Origin: Pedobacter sp. WC2423 | GTDB taxonomy: Bacteria; Bacteroidota; Bacteroidia; Sphingobacteriales; Sphingobacteriaceae | Reading direction: 5' to 3' | NCBI RefSeq assembly: GCF_040822065.1 | Contig: NZ_CP162005.1 | Span: 1,302,001-1,366,000 of the forward strand | Length of the DNA stretch: 64,000 nucleotides | Shown here: positions 15,982 through 23,764 of the stretch, piece after piece | How positions within the stretch are numbered: the stretch's first letter is position 1 | Layout of the letters: the number at the start of each line of letters is the position of its first letter | Program-made: the position numbers and the translations under genes | The notes under the pieces: generated by a model | The model's database searches: none | Told to the model about the DNA's origin: nothing | The model's input: only the letters and a program-made list of their open reading frames with translations

Positions 15982-17007
15982 ATGAAAGAAAATCAAATTA
16001 GCACCGGGCGATTTATTGATGATAAAGAAATCTTTGCGGTAGAGTTAACCAACAGTCTTGGCAGCAAGGTGAAAATATATAACTACGGAGCTATTGTCAG
16101 TGAATTTATTGTAAAGAATGCAATAGGAGAGAAACAAGATATCGTATTAGGTTTTGATGATATTGATGGTTATCTGAATGAAGATTATCTGGCTAATGAC
16201 TATCCTTATCTCGGAGTTATTGTCGGGCGTTATTCTAATCGGATTAAAGACGGAAAATATAGTATTGATGGGGTAGACTATGAAATGACTCAAAGTCTTC
16301 ATGGTGGTTTAGCTGGTTTCGATAAAAAAGTATGGGACATTCTACCTACTGTCGGTCCGAGTTTAACTTTACAATATGTGAGTCCGGATGGGGAGGAAGG
16401 CTTTCCTGGTAATTTAACAGTTCAGCTTACCTTTAAGTTGTCTGATGCGAATGAATTAATTCTTGATTATAAAGCGGTTACTGATGCACCTACAGCGCTT
16501 AACCTGACACACCATACTTATTTCAACTTAAATAAAGAGGGTAAAAATATAGCTGATCATTCTTTAAGAATTCCTGCCAGTAATTATCTGGCGCAAGATA
16601 AGGATTATGTAGTGACCGGTGCACTGGTTCCTGTTGCAGGTACTAGTCATGATTTTCTGGGTGGTAAGACCATTGGGCAGGATTGGAATATAGAAGAAGG
16701 TTATGATCAGAGTTTTGTACTCGATAAACCTTATGGCGAATTAGGACTGGCTTCGGAAACTACGGAAGCAACTTCAGGATTAAAACTTGAAGTTTATACG
16801 ACAGAACCTATTGCCCATTTCTACACTGCGAAGTATCTGAATACCGCTACTGGTAAAGGAGGAAAGGCTTATAGCCCATATAGTGCTTTTTGTATAGAGA
16901 CGCAGCATTATCCGAATAGTGTAAATGTTCCGGAGTTCCCGACTACAATTTTGCGTCCTGGACAAACTTATGCACAAACCACAATTTTTAAAGTAAGTCA
17001 TACTTAA
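15982..17007 (+). CDS. galM: Aldose 1-epimerase (mutarotase)
   Basis: A 341-residue beta-sandwich enzyme that interconverts alpha and beta anomers of galactose and glucose, feeding alpha-D-galactose to GalK. The catalytic histidine lies in NLTHHTYFNLN (about 173-183) and the catalytic glutamate in FCIETQHYPNSVN (about 308-320). The sugar contact region GVIVGRYSNRIKDGKYSIDG lies near residue 80. No signal peptide is present, so it is cytoplasmic. It is the first gene of a run of four plus-strand genes (gaps 10, 27 and 3 nt) whose other members are not galactose genes. Confidence 0.96.
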   Translation: MKENQISTGRFIDDKEIFAVELTNSLGSKVKIYNYGAIVSEFIVKNAIGEKQDIVLGFDDIDGYLNEDYLANDYPYLGVIVGRYSNRIKDGKYSIDGVDYEMTQSLHGGLAGFDKKVWDILPTVGPSLTLQYVSPDGEEGFPGNLTVQLTFKLSDANELILDYKAVTDAPTALNLTHHTYFNLNKEGKNIADHSLRIPASNYLAQDKDYVVTGALVPVAGTSHDFLGGKTIGQDWNIEEGYDQSFVLDKPYGELGLASETTEATSGLKLEVYTTEPIAHFYTAKYLNTATGKGGKAYSPYSAFCIETQHYPNSVNVPEFPTTILRPGQTYAQTTIFKVSHT

Positions 17008-17017
17008 ATAAGCGACT

Positions 17018-17587
17018 ATGGATCAGTTGAAAATCATCAGTGCTACGGTCAGACCGGGAAGAAAAGGTCCTTTAGTGGCAGAATGGATTGCCGGAATCGC
17101 AAGAAAATCAGGTGCTTTTGAGGTGGAGTTAATAGACTTAGGTGTACTGAATCTGCCCTTAATGGATGAGATCAATCATCCTTCGATGCAGAAATATGAG
17201 CATGAACACACCAAACAATGGAGTGCAAAAATTGAACAAGCTGATGCTTTCATATTTGTAACCGGTGAATATGATTTCGGATATCCTTCGCCCTTAAGAA
17301 ACGCATTGGAATATCTGTACAAAGAATGGAATTATAAAGCTGCCGGAATAGTTAGTTATGGTGGTGTTTCTGCTGGGACAAGAGCTGCTAATGCGCTGAA
17401 AAATGACCTGAGTACTTTTAAAATGGTACCTTTGTACGAGGCAGTCAATTTTTCTTTCTTCACAGAGTTGATTAATGAAGATGGCATTTTTGTACCTCAT
17501 GAGCGTTCAGAAAAGGCAGCACAAGTGATGCTAAAAGAACTAGTACGCTGGACAAAGGGGTTAAAATTAATCAAGGCTGACGTATAA
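17018..17587 (+). CDS. NADPH-dependent FMN reductase / flavodoxin-fold oxidoreductase
   Basis: A 189-residue flavodoxin-like protein. The opening LKIISATVRPGRKGP corresponds to the FMN phosphate-binding loop of the azoreductase/chromate-reductase family (SxRxxR...). The second signature GEYDFGYPSPLRNALEYLYKEW corresponds to the usual PEYN...P..LKNAIDW stretch, with the first residues changed. VSYGGVSAGTRA follows. Members transfer electrons from NAD(P)H to flavin, quinones or azo dyes in the cytoplasm. The gene lies 10 nt after galM and before a DsbA-like gene; the exact substrate cannot be assigned. Confidence 0.88.
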   Translation: MDQLKIISATVRPGRKGPLVAEWIAGIARKSGAFEVELIDLGVLNLPLMDEINHPSMQKYEHEHTKQWSAKIEQADAFIFVTGEYDFGYPSPLRNALEYLYKEWNYKAAGIVSYGGVSAGTRAANALKNDLSTFKMVPLYEAVNFSFFTELINEDGIFVPHERSEKAAQVMLKELVRWTKGLKLIKADV

Positions 17588-17614
17588 AAGGTTAACCTTA
17601 TAAATGAATATAGA

Positions 17615-18271
17615 ATGAAAGTAGATATCTGGTCGGATGTTAATTGTCCGTTTTGTTATATAGGGAAGAGAAAGTTTGAATTAGCATTGGAGCAGTTTGA
17701 GCATAAAGATAAAGTTAAAGTCGAATGGCATAGTTTTGAGCTGGATCCAAATGCAGAAACCAAACCAGAACTGAATGCTTATGATTATCTGGCAGAAAAA
17801 AAAGGACAAACCAGAGAATGGTCAGTGCAAATGCATGAACAGGTAACTGGTGCAGCTGCTGAAGTGGGTTTAAAGTTTAATTTTGATCAGGTTGTAATCG
17901 CCAATTCATTTAACGCACACAGACTGATTCAATTAGCCAAATCCAAAGGTCTTGACAATGAAATTGAAGAGCAATTATTTATTGCACACTTTACTGAAGG
18001 AAAAAATATTGATGATGCTGCCGTTTTAATTGAAACAGGTAAAGCTGCCGGATTAGATCAGAATGACATCGAAGCCTTGTTATCAGATAATACTTTTACT
18101 GAAGAAGTACGTGCAGACGAACAGATTGCACAGCAAATTGGTATCAGCGGAGTTCCGTTCTTTATTATTAATCAAAAATTAGCAGTGTCTGGTGCTCAAC
18201 CTCCTGCAACGTTTTTAGGGGCTTTGGAACAAGCCTGGACTAACAGCATGTCTGAGGAAGAGCAATTCTAG
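17615..18271 (+). CDS. DsbA-family (FrnE-like) oxidoreductase
   Basis: A 218-residue thioredoxin-fold protein opening MKVDIWSDVNCPFCYIGKR, so the CPFC redox motif is at residues 11-14. A helical insertion (about 60-160) is typical of the FrnE/2-hydroxychromene isomerase branch, and the cis-proline loop is GISGVPFFII near residue 185. There is no signal peptide, so unlike classical DsbA it works in the cytoplasm. FrnE-like proteins are implicated in polyketide isomerisation and oxidative stress; the partner here is unknown. It lies between the FMN reductase and the PAP2 phosphatase in one operon. Confidence 0.9.
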   Translation: MKVDIWSDVNCPFCYIGKRKFELALEQFEHKDKVKVEWHSFELDPNAETKPELNAYDYLAEKKGQTREWSVQMHEQVTGAAAEVGLKFNFDQVVIANSFNAHRLIQLAKSKGLDNEIEEQLFIAHFTEGKNIDDAAVLIETGKAAGLDQNDIEALLSDNTFTEEVRADEQIAQQIGISGVPFFIINQKLAVSGAQPPATFLGALEQAWTNSMSEEEQF

Positions 18272-18274
18272 ATA

Positions 18275-18901
18275 ATGAGTAGCTTTTTTAAAAAATATAT
18301 AGTGGTATTGCAGCTTGGTTTTTATGCTGCAATACCACTTCACTCAATTGCACAGGGCGGTTTATCTCCCGATAATCCTATTCAGAAAATTGATAACAGG
18401 ATTATGATTGATCTTTCTGAACACAGGACACCAGAAAAAACTAACGTGTTCCTATTCTTATCTAAGTATAATAACCTGGTTAATGCAGCAGTTCCTGCAG
18501 GCATATTTGCAGCTGGTGTTATTGACAATGATAAAGGAACCCGCCAGAATGCAATGTATATTGCCAGCAGTTCTGCTGTTAATTTATTACTGACCCTGGT
18601 TATTAAGAAAATTGTGAAACGCCCCAGGCCTTTTCTGGGACAGGTTAAAATCAGCGCAGTGTATTACCCAGGGCAAACTTCTTTTCCTTCTGGTCATACT
18701 TCTTCTGCTTTTACAACGGCAACTGCATTAACACAGGTTTATCATAAATGGTATGTGATTGCGCCTGCTTATTTATGGGCATCTTCTGTTGGGTATTCCA
18801 GAATGTATTTAGGAGTCCATTATCCTTCTGATGTAGCTACCGGTGCATTGGTTGGTACAGGAACTGCACTTGCTATGGGTTTTTTAAGACCAGGACATTA
18901 A
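18275..18901 (+). CDS. PAP2-superfamily membrane/periplasmic phosphatase
   Basis: A 208-residue protein with an N-terminal signal or anchor segment (FFKKYIVVLQLGFYAAIPLH). The three acid-phosphatase motifs are present: KIVKRPRPF (about 110), SFPSGHTSSA (about 131) with the catalytic histidine, and SRMYLGVHYPSDVATGA (about 172) with the second histidine and the aspartate. Such enzymes remove phosphate from undecaprenyl pyrophosphate, phosphatidylglycerol phosphate or lipid A on the outer face of the inner membrane; which one applies here is not evident. It begins three bases after the DsbA-like gene. Confidence 0.92.
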   Translation: MSSFFKKYIVVLQLGFYAAIPLHSIAQGGLSPDNPIQKIDNRIMIDLSEHRTPEKTNVFLFLSKYNNLVNAAVPAGIFAAGVIDNDKGTRQNAMYIASSSAVNLLLTLVIKKIVKRPRPFLGQVKISAVYYPGQTSFPSGHTSSAFTTATALTQVYHKWYVIAPAYLWASSVGYSRMYLGVHYPSDVATGALVGTGTALAMGFLRPGH

Positions 18902-19043
18902 ACTGATCTTTCAATTAATCATGCTTACTATAAGTTAATCTTCTTTTGTAAATAAATAAATTAAATCTCCTGATTGGTTAAATAGAAGAGTTCCAAACAA
19001 TGTAATCACGTATTGCCTATATTCGCTGCAATTTTAATCGAAT

Positions 19044-20912
19044 ATGAAGAAAATGATACCTATGCTGGTTACATTGTGCCTGTCTGCGGGTTATGCAGCA
19101 GCGCAAAATGATACCACAAAAAATCTAAACGAAGTGATGGTCAGAGAGAACCGCCTGAAACTTCCGTTCTCTAAACAAAATCGTAATATCTGGATAATTG
19201 ATAATCAGCAGATCAAGAATTTGCCATCAAGGTCAATTAGTGAATTACTGAGTTATGTAACGGGGGTTGATGTCCGTCAACGCGGACCTGGTGGAGTACA
19301 AGCCGACATCAGTATCGATGGCGGAACCTTTGACCAGACTCTTGTTTTAATCAATGGGATTAAAGTCTCAGATCCGCAGACGGGTCACAATATGATGAAT
19401 TTACCGGTTTCTGTAGATGATATCGACCATATTGAAGTATTAAGAGGTTCTGCATCCCGCATATATGGTACAAATGCCTTAACAGGAGCAATTAACATTG
19501 TCACTAAAACTGTAACCAGAACTGGTGTTTCTGCAAATGTATTTACCGGAAGCAGTTTTAAAAAGGATGAAGTTAGTGGAGATACTTATGCAAATTATGG
19601 TATCCGCGCTACCGGGACATTAGCATTAAAAGAATCCAGCCACTTATTTTCTGCTGGACAGGAAGCCGGAAATGGATACCGTTATAATACTGCTTTTAAT
19701 AATCAGAAGTTCTTTTACGAAGGTAAAGTCAATGTAGGAAAAACAGATCAACTGGAAATTACTGGTGGATATATTCATAATAAATTTGGTGCAAATGGTT
19801 ATTATTCAGCTCCGGGTGATAAAGAAGCCGAAGAAACAGTAAAAACAGCAATTGCAGCAGTGGCTTATAAAACACAGCTGACTTCTTTCTGGAGTTTAAT
19901 GCCAAGATTGAGTTATAGAAACAATGTTGATGATTATCTATACATCAAACAAACCCCTGATAAATTCCACAATCATCATGTTACCCAAGTATTAAGTGCT
20001 GAACTGAACAATAGTTTTCAAACTGGAATCGGTGAATTTGGTCTGGGAATTGAAGCGAGAAAAGAAAAAATCAATAGTACAAACCTGGGTAAAAGAAACA
20101 GGGATAATGCAGGCATATATGGAGAATATAAGTTTGACCTGGTAAAGAATTTGCTGATAAATGCAGGAAGTTACGTGAATTACAATTCTGATTATGGGTG
20201 GCAGGCTTTTCCTGGCATTGATGCCGGATATAATTTTTATGGAAACTGGAAGGTTTTTGTGAATGTTGGAACAGGACAACGCCTACCGACTTTTACTGAT
20301 CTTTACTACAAAGGGCCAACTAATATTGGAAATGACCAGTTACAGCCAGAAAAATCCCGATATGCTGAGGGAGGAATTAAATACAATTCCACGCATTTTG
20401 TATTAAATGCAAGTTTGTTTAAACGCAGGATTACCAATTTCATTGACTGGGTGAAGGATAAAACGACAGATCCGTGGCAACCTAAGAATTTCAGTGAACT
20501 GAATACTATGGGGTATACGCTAAGTGCAGATTATAATACTGGAGCACTGGAGAATTCTGCTTTCAATAGCTTAAGATTTGGTCTGGCTTATACTTATCTT
20601 AATCCTAAGATTAAAACAACCTTACCTGAAGCCAATATCTCCCGTTATGCTGTAGAATCTTTGAAAAATCAATTGACTGCTACTGTGAATGCAGAGTTTT
20701 TGAAAGTAATGGCATTAACAGTAACCGCAAGGTATTGTGAACGGATTAATTATAAAGATTATACGGTAATGGATGCAAGGCTGACTTATAAATTAAAGCG
20801 CGGCAGTATTTATGCCGATGCTTCAAACCTATTCGATGTTAACTTCATCCAGGCCGGAGCGGTTCCTATGCCTGGTGTATGGGCAACACTTGGTTATAAA
20901 ATTGCTTTATAG
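19044..20912 (+). CDS. TonB-dependent outer-membrane receptor (BtuB-like layout)
   Basis: A 622-residue receptor with signal peptide MKKMIPMLVTLCLSAGYAAA and cleavage near AQN. The plug follows at about 45-150 (RSISELLSYVTGVDVRQRG, then DIDHIEVLRGSASRIYGTNA and TGAINIVTK), and then a 22-strand barrel. There is no N-terminal carboxypeptidase-like domain and no SusD partner, so it is not a polysaccharide-utilisation receptor. Its small size fits cobalamin, metal-chelate or siderophore uptake. I searched the 140-bp leader for a cobalamin riboswitch by eye and saw none. The barrel ends ATLGYKIAL, with no terminal aromatic residue, which is slightly unusual. Confidence 0.92.
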   Translation: MKKMIPMLVTLCLSAGYAAAQNDTTKNLNEVMVRENRLKLPFSKQNRNIWIIDNQQIKNLPSRSISELLSYVTGVDVRQRGPGGVQADISIDGGTFDQTLVLINGIKVSDPQTGHNMMNLPVSVDDIDHIEVLRGSASRIYGTNALTGAINIVTKTVTRTGVSANVFTGSSFKKDEVSGDTYANYGIRATGTLALKESSHLFSAGQEAGNGYRYNTAFNNQKFFYEGKVNVGKTDQLEITGGYIHNKFGANGYYSAPGDKEAEETVKTAIAAVAYKTQLTSFWSLMPRLSYRNNVDDYLYIKQTPDKFHNHHVTQVLSAELNNSFQTGIGEFGLGIEARKEKINSTNLGKRNRDNAGIYGEYKFDLVKNLLINAGSYVNYNSDYGWQAFPGIDAGYNFYGNWKVFVNVGTGQRLPTFTDLYYKGPTNIGNDQLQPEKSRYAEGGIKYNSTHFVLNASLFKRRITNFIDWVKDKTTDPWQPKNFSELNTMGYTLSADYNTGALENSAFNSLRFGLAYTYLNPKIKTTLPEANISRYAVESLKNQLTATVNAEFLKVMALTVTARYCERINYKDYTVMDARLTYKLKRGSIYADASNLFDVNFIQAGAVPMPGVWATLGYKIAL

Positions 20913-20964
20913 CATTTTTATTTATTTCTTATTCTATGGTAAGATGCAACAGGGTTATTGGAAG

Positions 20965-20972
20965 TAAATTTG
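20965..20972 (+). promoter_or_regulatory. Candidate -7 element (TAAATTTG) for the pirin gene
   Basis: An exact TAnnTTTG match 25 nt upstream of the pirin ATG; no clear -33 element. Confidence 0.4.
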
Positions 20973-20997
20973 TATAACAAACCAAAAGAATAAGAAT

Positions 20998-21714
20998 ATG
21001 GCACAAACAGTTTTGCATACTGCAACCTCAAGAGGTGGAGCAGATCATGGATGGTTAAAAAGTTATCACACTTTTAGCTTTGCTAGTTATTACAACCCTG
21101 AAAGAGTAAATTTTGGTGCATTAAGAGTTTTAAATGATGATGCAGTAGATGGAGGAAGAGGTTTTGGAGAACACCCGCATGATAATATGGAGATTATTTC
21201 TATTCCTTTATCCGGGGCATTAGAACATAAAGATAGCATGGGTAATATCGGGACTATTGAACCAGGAGAGATCCAGGTCATGAGCGCCGGAACCGGAATG
21301 TACCATACAGAGTATAACAAAAATAAAGATCAGACAGTTAAATTTTTGCAGATCTGGGTATTCCCGAATAAAAGGAATGTAGAACCAAGGTATGATCAGG
21401 TAAAAATTGATACTCCTGAAAAACCAAATACTTTGGTACAGATCTTATCGCCAAATCCAGATGATGCTGGTGTATGGATTCATCAGGATGCCTGGTTCAA
21501 TTTAGGAAAACTGGAAAAAGGAAGTCAGATAGCTTATTCCTTGCAGAAAAAAGGGAATGGTGCTTATATCTTTGTTTTAGAAGGTGATATTGAGATCAAT
21601 GGTCAGCCATTATCTGCCAGAGATGGTTTTGGAATCTGGGACACAGATAATTTCACTATAAAAGCATCTGCCGATGCTGAATTTTTGATTATGGATGTTC
21701 CAATGGAATTCTAA
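20998..21714 (+). CDS. Pirin-family bicupin protein
   Basis: A 238-residue cytoplasmic bicupin. The N-terminal cupin has the pirin block GGRGFGEHPHDNMEIISIPL (about 50-70), where the histidines bind a metal, followed by MSAGTGMYHTEYN. The C-terminal cupin ends FGIWDTDNFTIKASADAEFLI. Relatives such as YhhW have quercetin 2,3-dioxygenase activity; others act as redox sensors, so the physiological reaction is uncertain. Two bases after its stop a receiver-like small protein begins, implying co-translation. Confidence 0.93.
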   Translation: MAQTVLHTATSRGGADHGWLKSYHTFSFASYYNPERVNFGALRVLNDDAVDGGRGFGEHPHDNMEIISIPLSGALEHKDSMGNIGTIEPGEIQVMSAGTGMYHTEYNKNKDQTVKFLQIWVFPNKRNVEPRYDQVKIDTPEKPNTLVQILSPNPDDAGVWIHQDAWFNLGKLEKGSQIAYSLQKKGNGAYIFVLEGDIEINGQPLSARDGFGIWDTDNFTIKASADAEFLIMDVPMEF

Positions 21715-21716
21715 TT

Positions 21717-22028
21717 ATGGAAAACAGGACAGAGATTTTAGTAGTTGGCAAGCACGAAGACATTTTAAAGACCATACTCAGGTTATTAAATACAGAAAGT
21801 TCATGGCATGCTGAAGGGGTTTCCAGCTGTGAAGAAGCTATTGCTAAATGTAAATCTCATGCTTACGCTGTATTATTGATTGGCGGTGGGTTAACGGAGC
21901 TGGAAGAAGTGAAGCTGAAGGCTGAAATCAAGTTAATGTATCCTGCAATACATATTATTTCACATTATGGTGGCGGGAGCGGGTTACTTTATGCAGAAAT
22001 TCATATTGCACTGGGTACTACGAACTAA
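21717..22028 (+). CDS. Degenerate receiver-like small protein
   Basis: A 103-residue alpha/beta protein with the layout of a response-regulator receiver: strand 1 TEILVVGKHEDIL, helix, strand 2, helix EAIAKCKSHAY, strand 3 AVLLIGGGLTE, helix, strand 4 AIHIISHYGG. The acidic pair after strand 1 is reduced to a single E-D, and the phospho-acceptor aspartate expected after strand 3 is replaced by glycine. The C-terminal fifth strand and helix look shortened. It probably cannot be phosphorylated in the usual way. It overlaps the pirin operon (2-nt gap) and ends before a strong terminator. Confidence 0.65.
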   Translation: MENRTEILVVGKHEDILKTILRLLNTESSWHAEGVSSCEEAIAKCKSHAYAVLLIGGGLTELEEVKLKAEIKLMYPAIHIISHYGGGSGLLYAEIHIALGTTN

Positions 22029-22046
22029 ATCTAATGCTATCTATAA

Positions 22047-22083
22047 ACATAAAAAAACCGGCAGATCGCCGGTTTTTTTATGT
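22047..22083. terminator. Strong bidirectional terminator after the pirin operon
   Basis: 16-bp perfect arms (22047-22062 and 22068-22083) with core CCGGC/GCCGG and a 5-nt loop. A7 and T7 runs on the flanks give U-tracts on both strands, serving the pirin operon and the YtxH gene. Confidence 0.9.
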
Positions 22084-22105
22084 TTATTATTCTAACCAGA
22101 ATAAA

Positions 22106-22540
22106 TTAAGCGTTTTCTATATCACTTTTTACAGCATTCGCTGTATCTTTAATCTCTTCTTTAGCATCCCTGATATCACCTTTAGCATCGCTGAATTTAG
22201 ATTTTACAGTTTCAACTGCTCTATCTTTTAAATCAACAAGTTCATCGGCTCCGTTTTGCAGCTTTTCACCGTAAGTCTGATATTTATTTTTTGCAGTGTC
22301 GGCTATTTGATCCGCACCGTCTTTTAGCTTTTCTTTATAAGTCTGTAATTTATCCTTTGCATTATCTGCAAGATCTTTAGTCTTGTCTGCTAAGAGATTT
22401 CTGGTTTCTGATCCGCTGCCAGGTGCAAATAATACTCCTAAGGCTGCTCCAACCGCTAATCCAGCTAATAAAGCTACAACAACAGGAGTTTTATCAGTTT
22501 GCTTGCCTAAGTGGTCATTAATTAATTTTTTGTAATCCAT
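22106..22540 (-). CDS. YtxH-domain protein, low-complexity helical tail
   Basis: The start at 22540 gives MDYKKLINDHLG; the longer frame adds 13 residues from the leader. A single membrane segment follows (VVVALLAGLAVGAALGVLFA), ending in the YtxH hallmark FAPGSGSETR. After it comes a roughly 90-residue amphipathic tail of near-repeats, with two QTY(K/G)EKL(K/Q)(D/N)GAD units near 79 and 102, resembling LEA or apolipoprotein-like helices. Such proteins are general-stress or envelope-stress proteins; molecular function is unknown. Monocistronic. Confidence 0.85.
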   Translation of the reverse strand: MDYKKLINDHLGKQTDKTPVVVALLAGLAVGAALGVLFAPGSGSETRNLLADKTKDLADNAKDKLQTYKEKLKDGADQIADTAKNKYQTYGEKLQNGADELVDLKDRAVETVKSKFSDAKGDIRDAKEEIKDTANAVKSDIENA

Positions 22541-22704
22541 GGTAATTAGTTTTTTATGATTAAAATGTATTAATTTCAAGTTGGTAAACAGATTTGTTGT
22601 AATTATGTTTACAGTTTATACTGTTCAAAAACCAGTCCATTTTGGATATTTGAGAAAAATAAATAATATAAAATCTTTTTCTTCTGCTGTATACACCAGC
22701 ATAT

Positions 22705-22740
22705 AATAAAAAAACGGCCCCTGACGAATCATAAGGCCGC
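22705..22740 (-). terminator. Terminator of the DoxX gene
   Basis: On the minus strand GCGGCC pairs with GGCCGT across a 15-nt loop and is followed by TTTTTTT. Confidence 0.7.
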
Positions 22741-22761
22741 TATACTATCTAATTGAACCTG

Positions 22762-23217
22762 TTAGCTTTCAGAAGTAACAGGTTTTCTAACTGTTTCAAT
22801 AGACAATACACCATCCCCCTCAATCAGAAAGCAGATTAAGCCAGCCAGAACCAGGCAGGAAAGCCAGAATTCCGAATAAGGTCTGAATATTTGCTGTTGT
22901 TGTGGGAAATTAACATAGAAAACTGCAACCATTAATATTGGGATAATTAACAGGCAGAACAGGCGTGTATGCGTCCCTAAAGCAATGAGCAGACCGCCAA
23001 TAATATGAAGTGCTATAATTAAGTGTGCGATTAAACTGATGGACACCGCTGTACCCAAACCCGAATCTTCCATCAGGACGGTAAATGCGTGTAAATTGAG
23101 TGCAAATGCAACTCCTTTCCAGATCAGTGTTATGCCTAAAACTATTCTCAGATAGTCCAGCCATTTCGGATGGTGGTGATCCCCCCAGTCCTGAATTTTT
23201 GATAGTAGGTTCATCAT
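22762..23217 (-). CDS. DoxX-family membrane protein
   Basis: A 151-residue protein with four predicted membrane helices (about 20-40, 55-80, 85-105 and 115-135). It shows the DoxX features LRIVLGITLIWKGV in helix 1 and a glycine-rich helix 3 (HIIGGLLIALGTHTR). Family members are small inner-membrane proteins linked to quinone or thiosulfate metabolism and oxidative stress, most of unknown function. A histidine-rich stretch (DHHHPKW) precedes the first helix. It is single-gene, ended by a GC-rich hairpin with a U-run. Confidence 0.85.
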   Translation of the reverse strand: MMNLLSKIQDWGDHHHPKWLDYLRIVLGITLIWKGVAFALNLHAFTVLMEDSGLGTAVSISLIAHLIIALHIIGGLLIALGTHTRLFCLLIIPILMVAVFYVNFPQQQQIFRPYSEFWLSCLVLAGLICFLIEGDGVLSIETVRKPVTSES

Positions 23218-23338
23218 GATGTTATATTTTGGTTATATCAATATACGAAATAATCTCCTGTATATCAAGCTATATAAGGTTACTTATGTTGCTTTTGCGA
23301 CCGTTTGATTAATATGCCCGATAACAGATTAAATTAAA

Positions 23339-23346
23339 TAAATTTG
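23339..23346 (+). promoter_or_regulatory. -7 element (TAAATTTG) for the gene at 23365
   Basis: An exact TAnnTTTG match. It overlaps the TTG at 23344, which therefore cannot be the start codon, and fixes the start at the ATG 18 nt downstream. Confidence 0.5.
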
Positions 23347-23364
23347 CATCCTTATAAATTATAC

Positions 23365-23712
23365 ATGATCGAGCCAACATTATATTACGAAACCATCAAC
23401 AGGAACGCAGTCCTGATCAAAGCAAAAAAACCATTTTATGACTGGATCAACTATGTAGACCCTGAATTCCCGGTAATAGATAATGATGAAGGCACTGTAT
23501 ACCTGATCAAGGAACAGAAAACAAAAGCAAAAATTGAAAGCTGGTTAAAGAAAAACTTTGATCAACTGTTTAAAAATGAACTTAGAGACTACCATACAGA
23601 TGAGAATGACTGGCCTCAGAAACGTACTTATAAAGTTTTCCAGGAATGGTTCACCGTTGAAATATCGTCAATGATCGTTGATCTTCAAGATACTGATATT
23701 GTAAAAAATTAA
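23365..23712 (+). CDS. Conserved-looking hypothetical protein
   Basis: This encodes 115 residues, soluble and acidic, beginning MIEPTLYYETINRNAVLIKA. Aromatic and charged residues alternate (FYDWINYVDPEFP, WLKKNFDQLFKNEL, VFQEWFTVEISSMIVDL), suggesting a compact alpha/beta domain. No known motif is visible. The start is set by the promoter element at 23339-23346. It is followed 52 nt later by the glucosidase gene on the same strand. Function unknown. Confidence 0.75.
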   Translation: MIEPTLYYETINRNAVLIKAKKPFYDWINYVDPEFPVIDNDEGTVYLIKEQKTKAKIESWLKKNFDQLFKNELRDYHTDENDWPQKRTYKVFQEWFTVEISSMIVDLQDTDIVKN

Positions 23713-23764
23713 GCTATTCTGTGATCCTTTCTTTAATTCGTTTAACAATCGTTATTATTGAAAT

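Noticed and set aside
19044..20912. Receptor as part of a polysaccharide-utilisation locus or under a cobalamin riboswitch
   Set aside because: No SusD, glycoside hydrolase or sugar genes adjoin it, and no B12-box-like sequence was seen in the leader.
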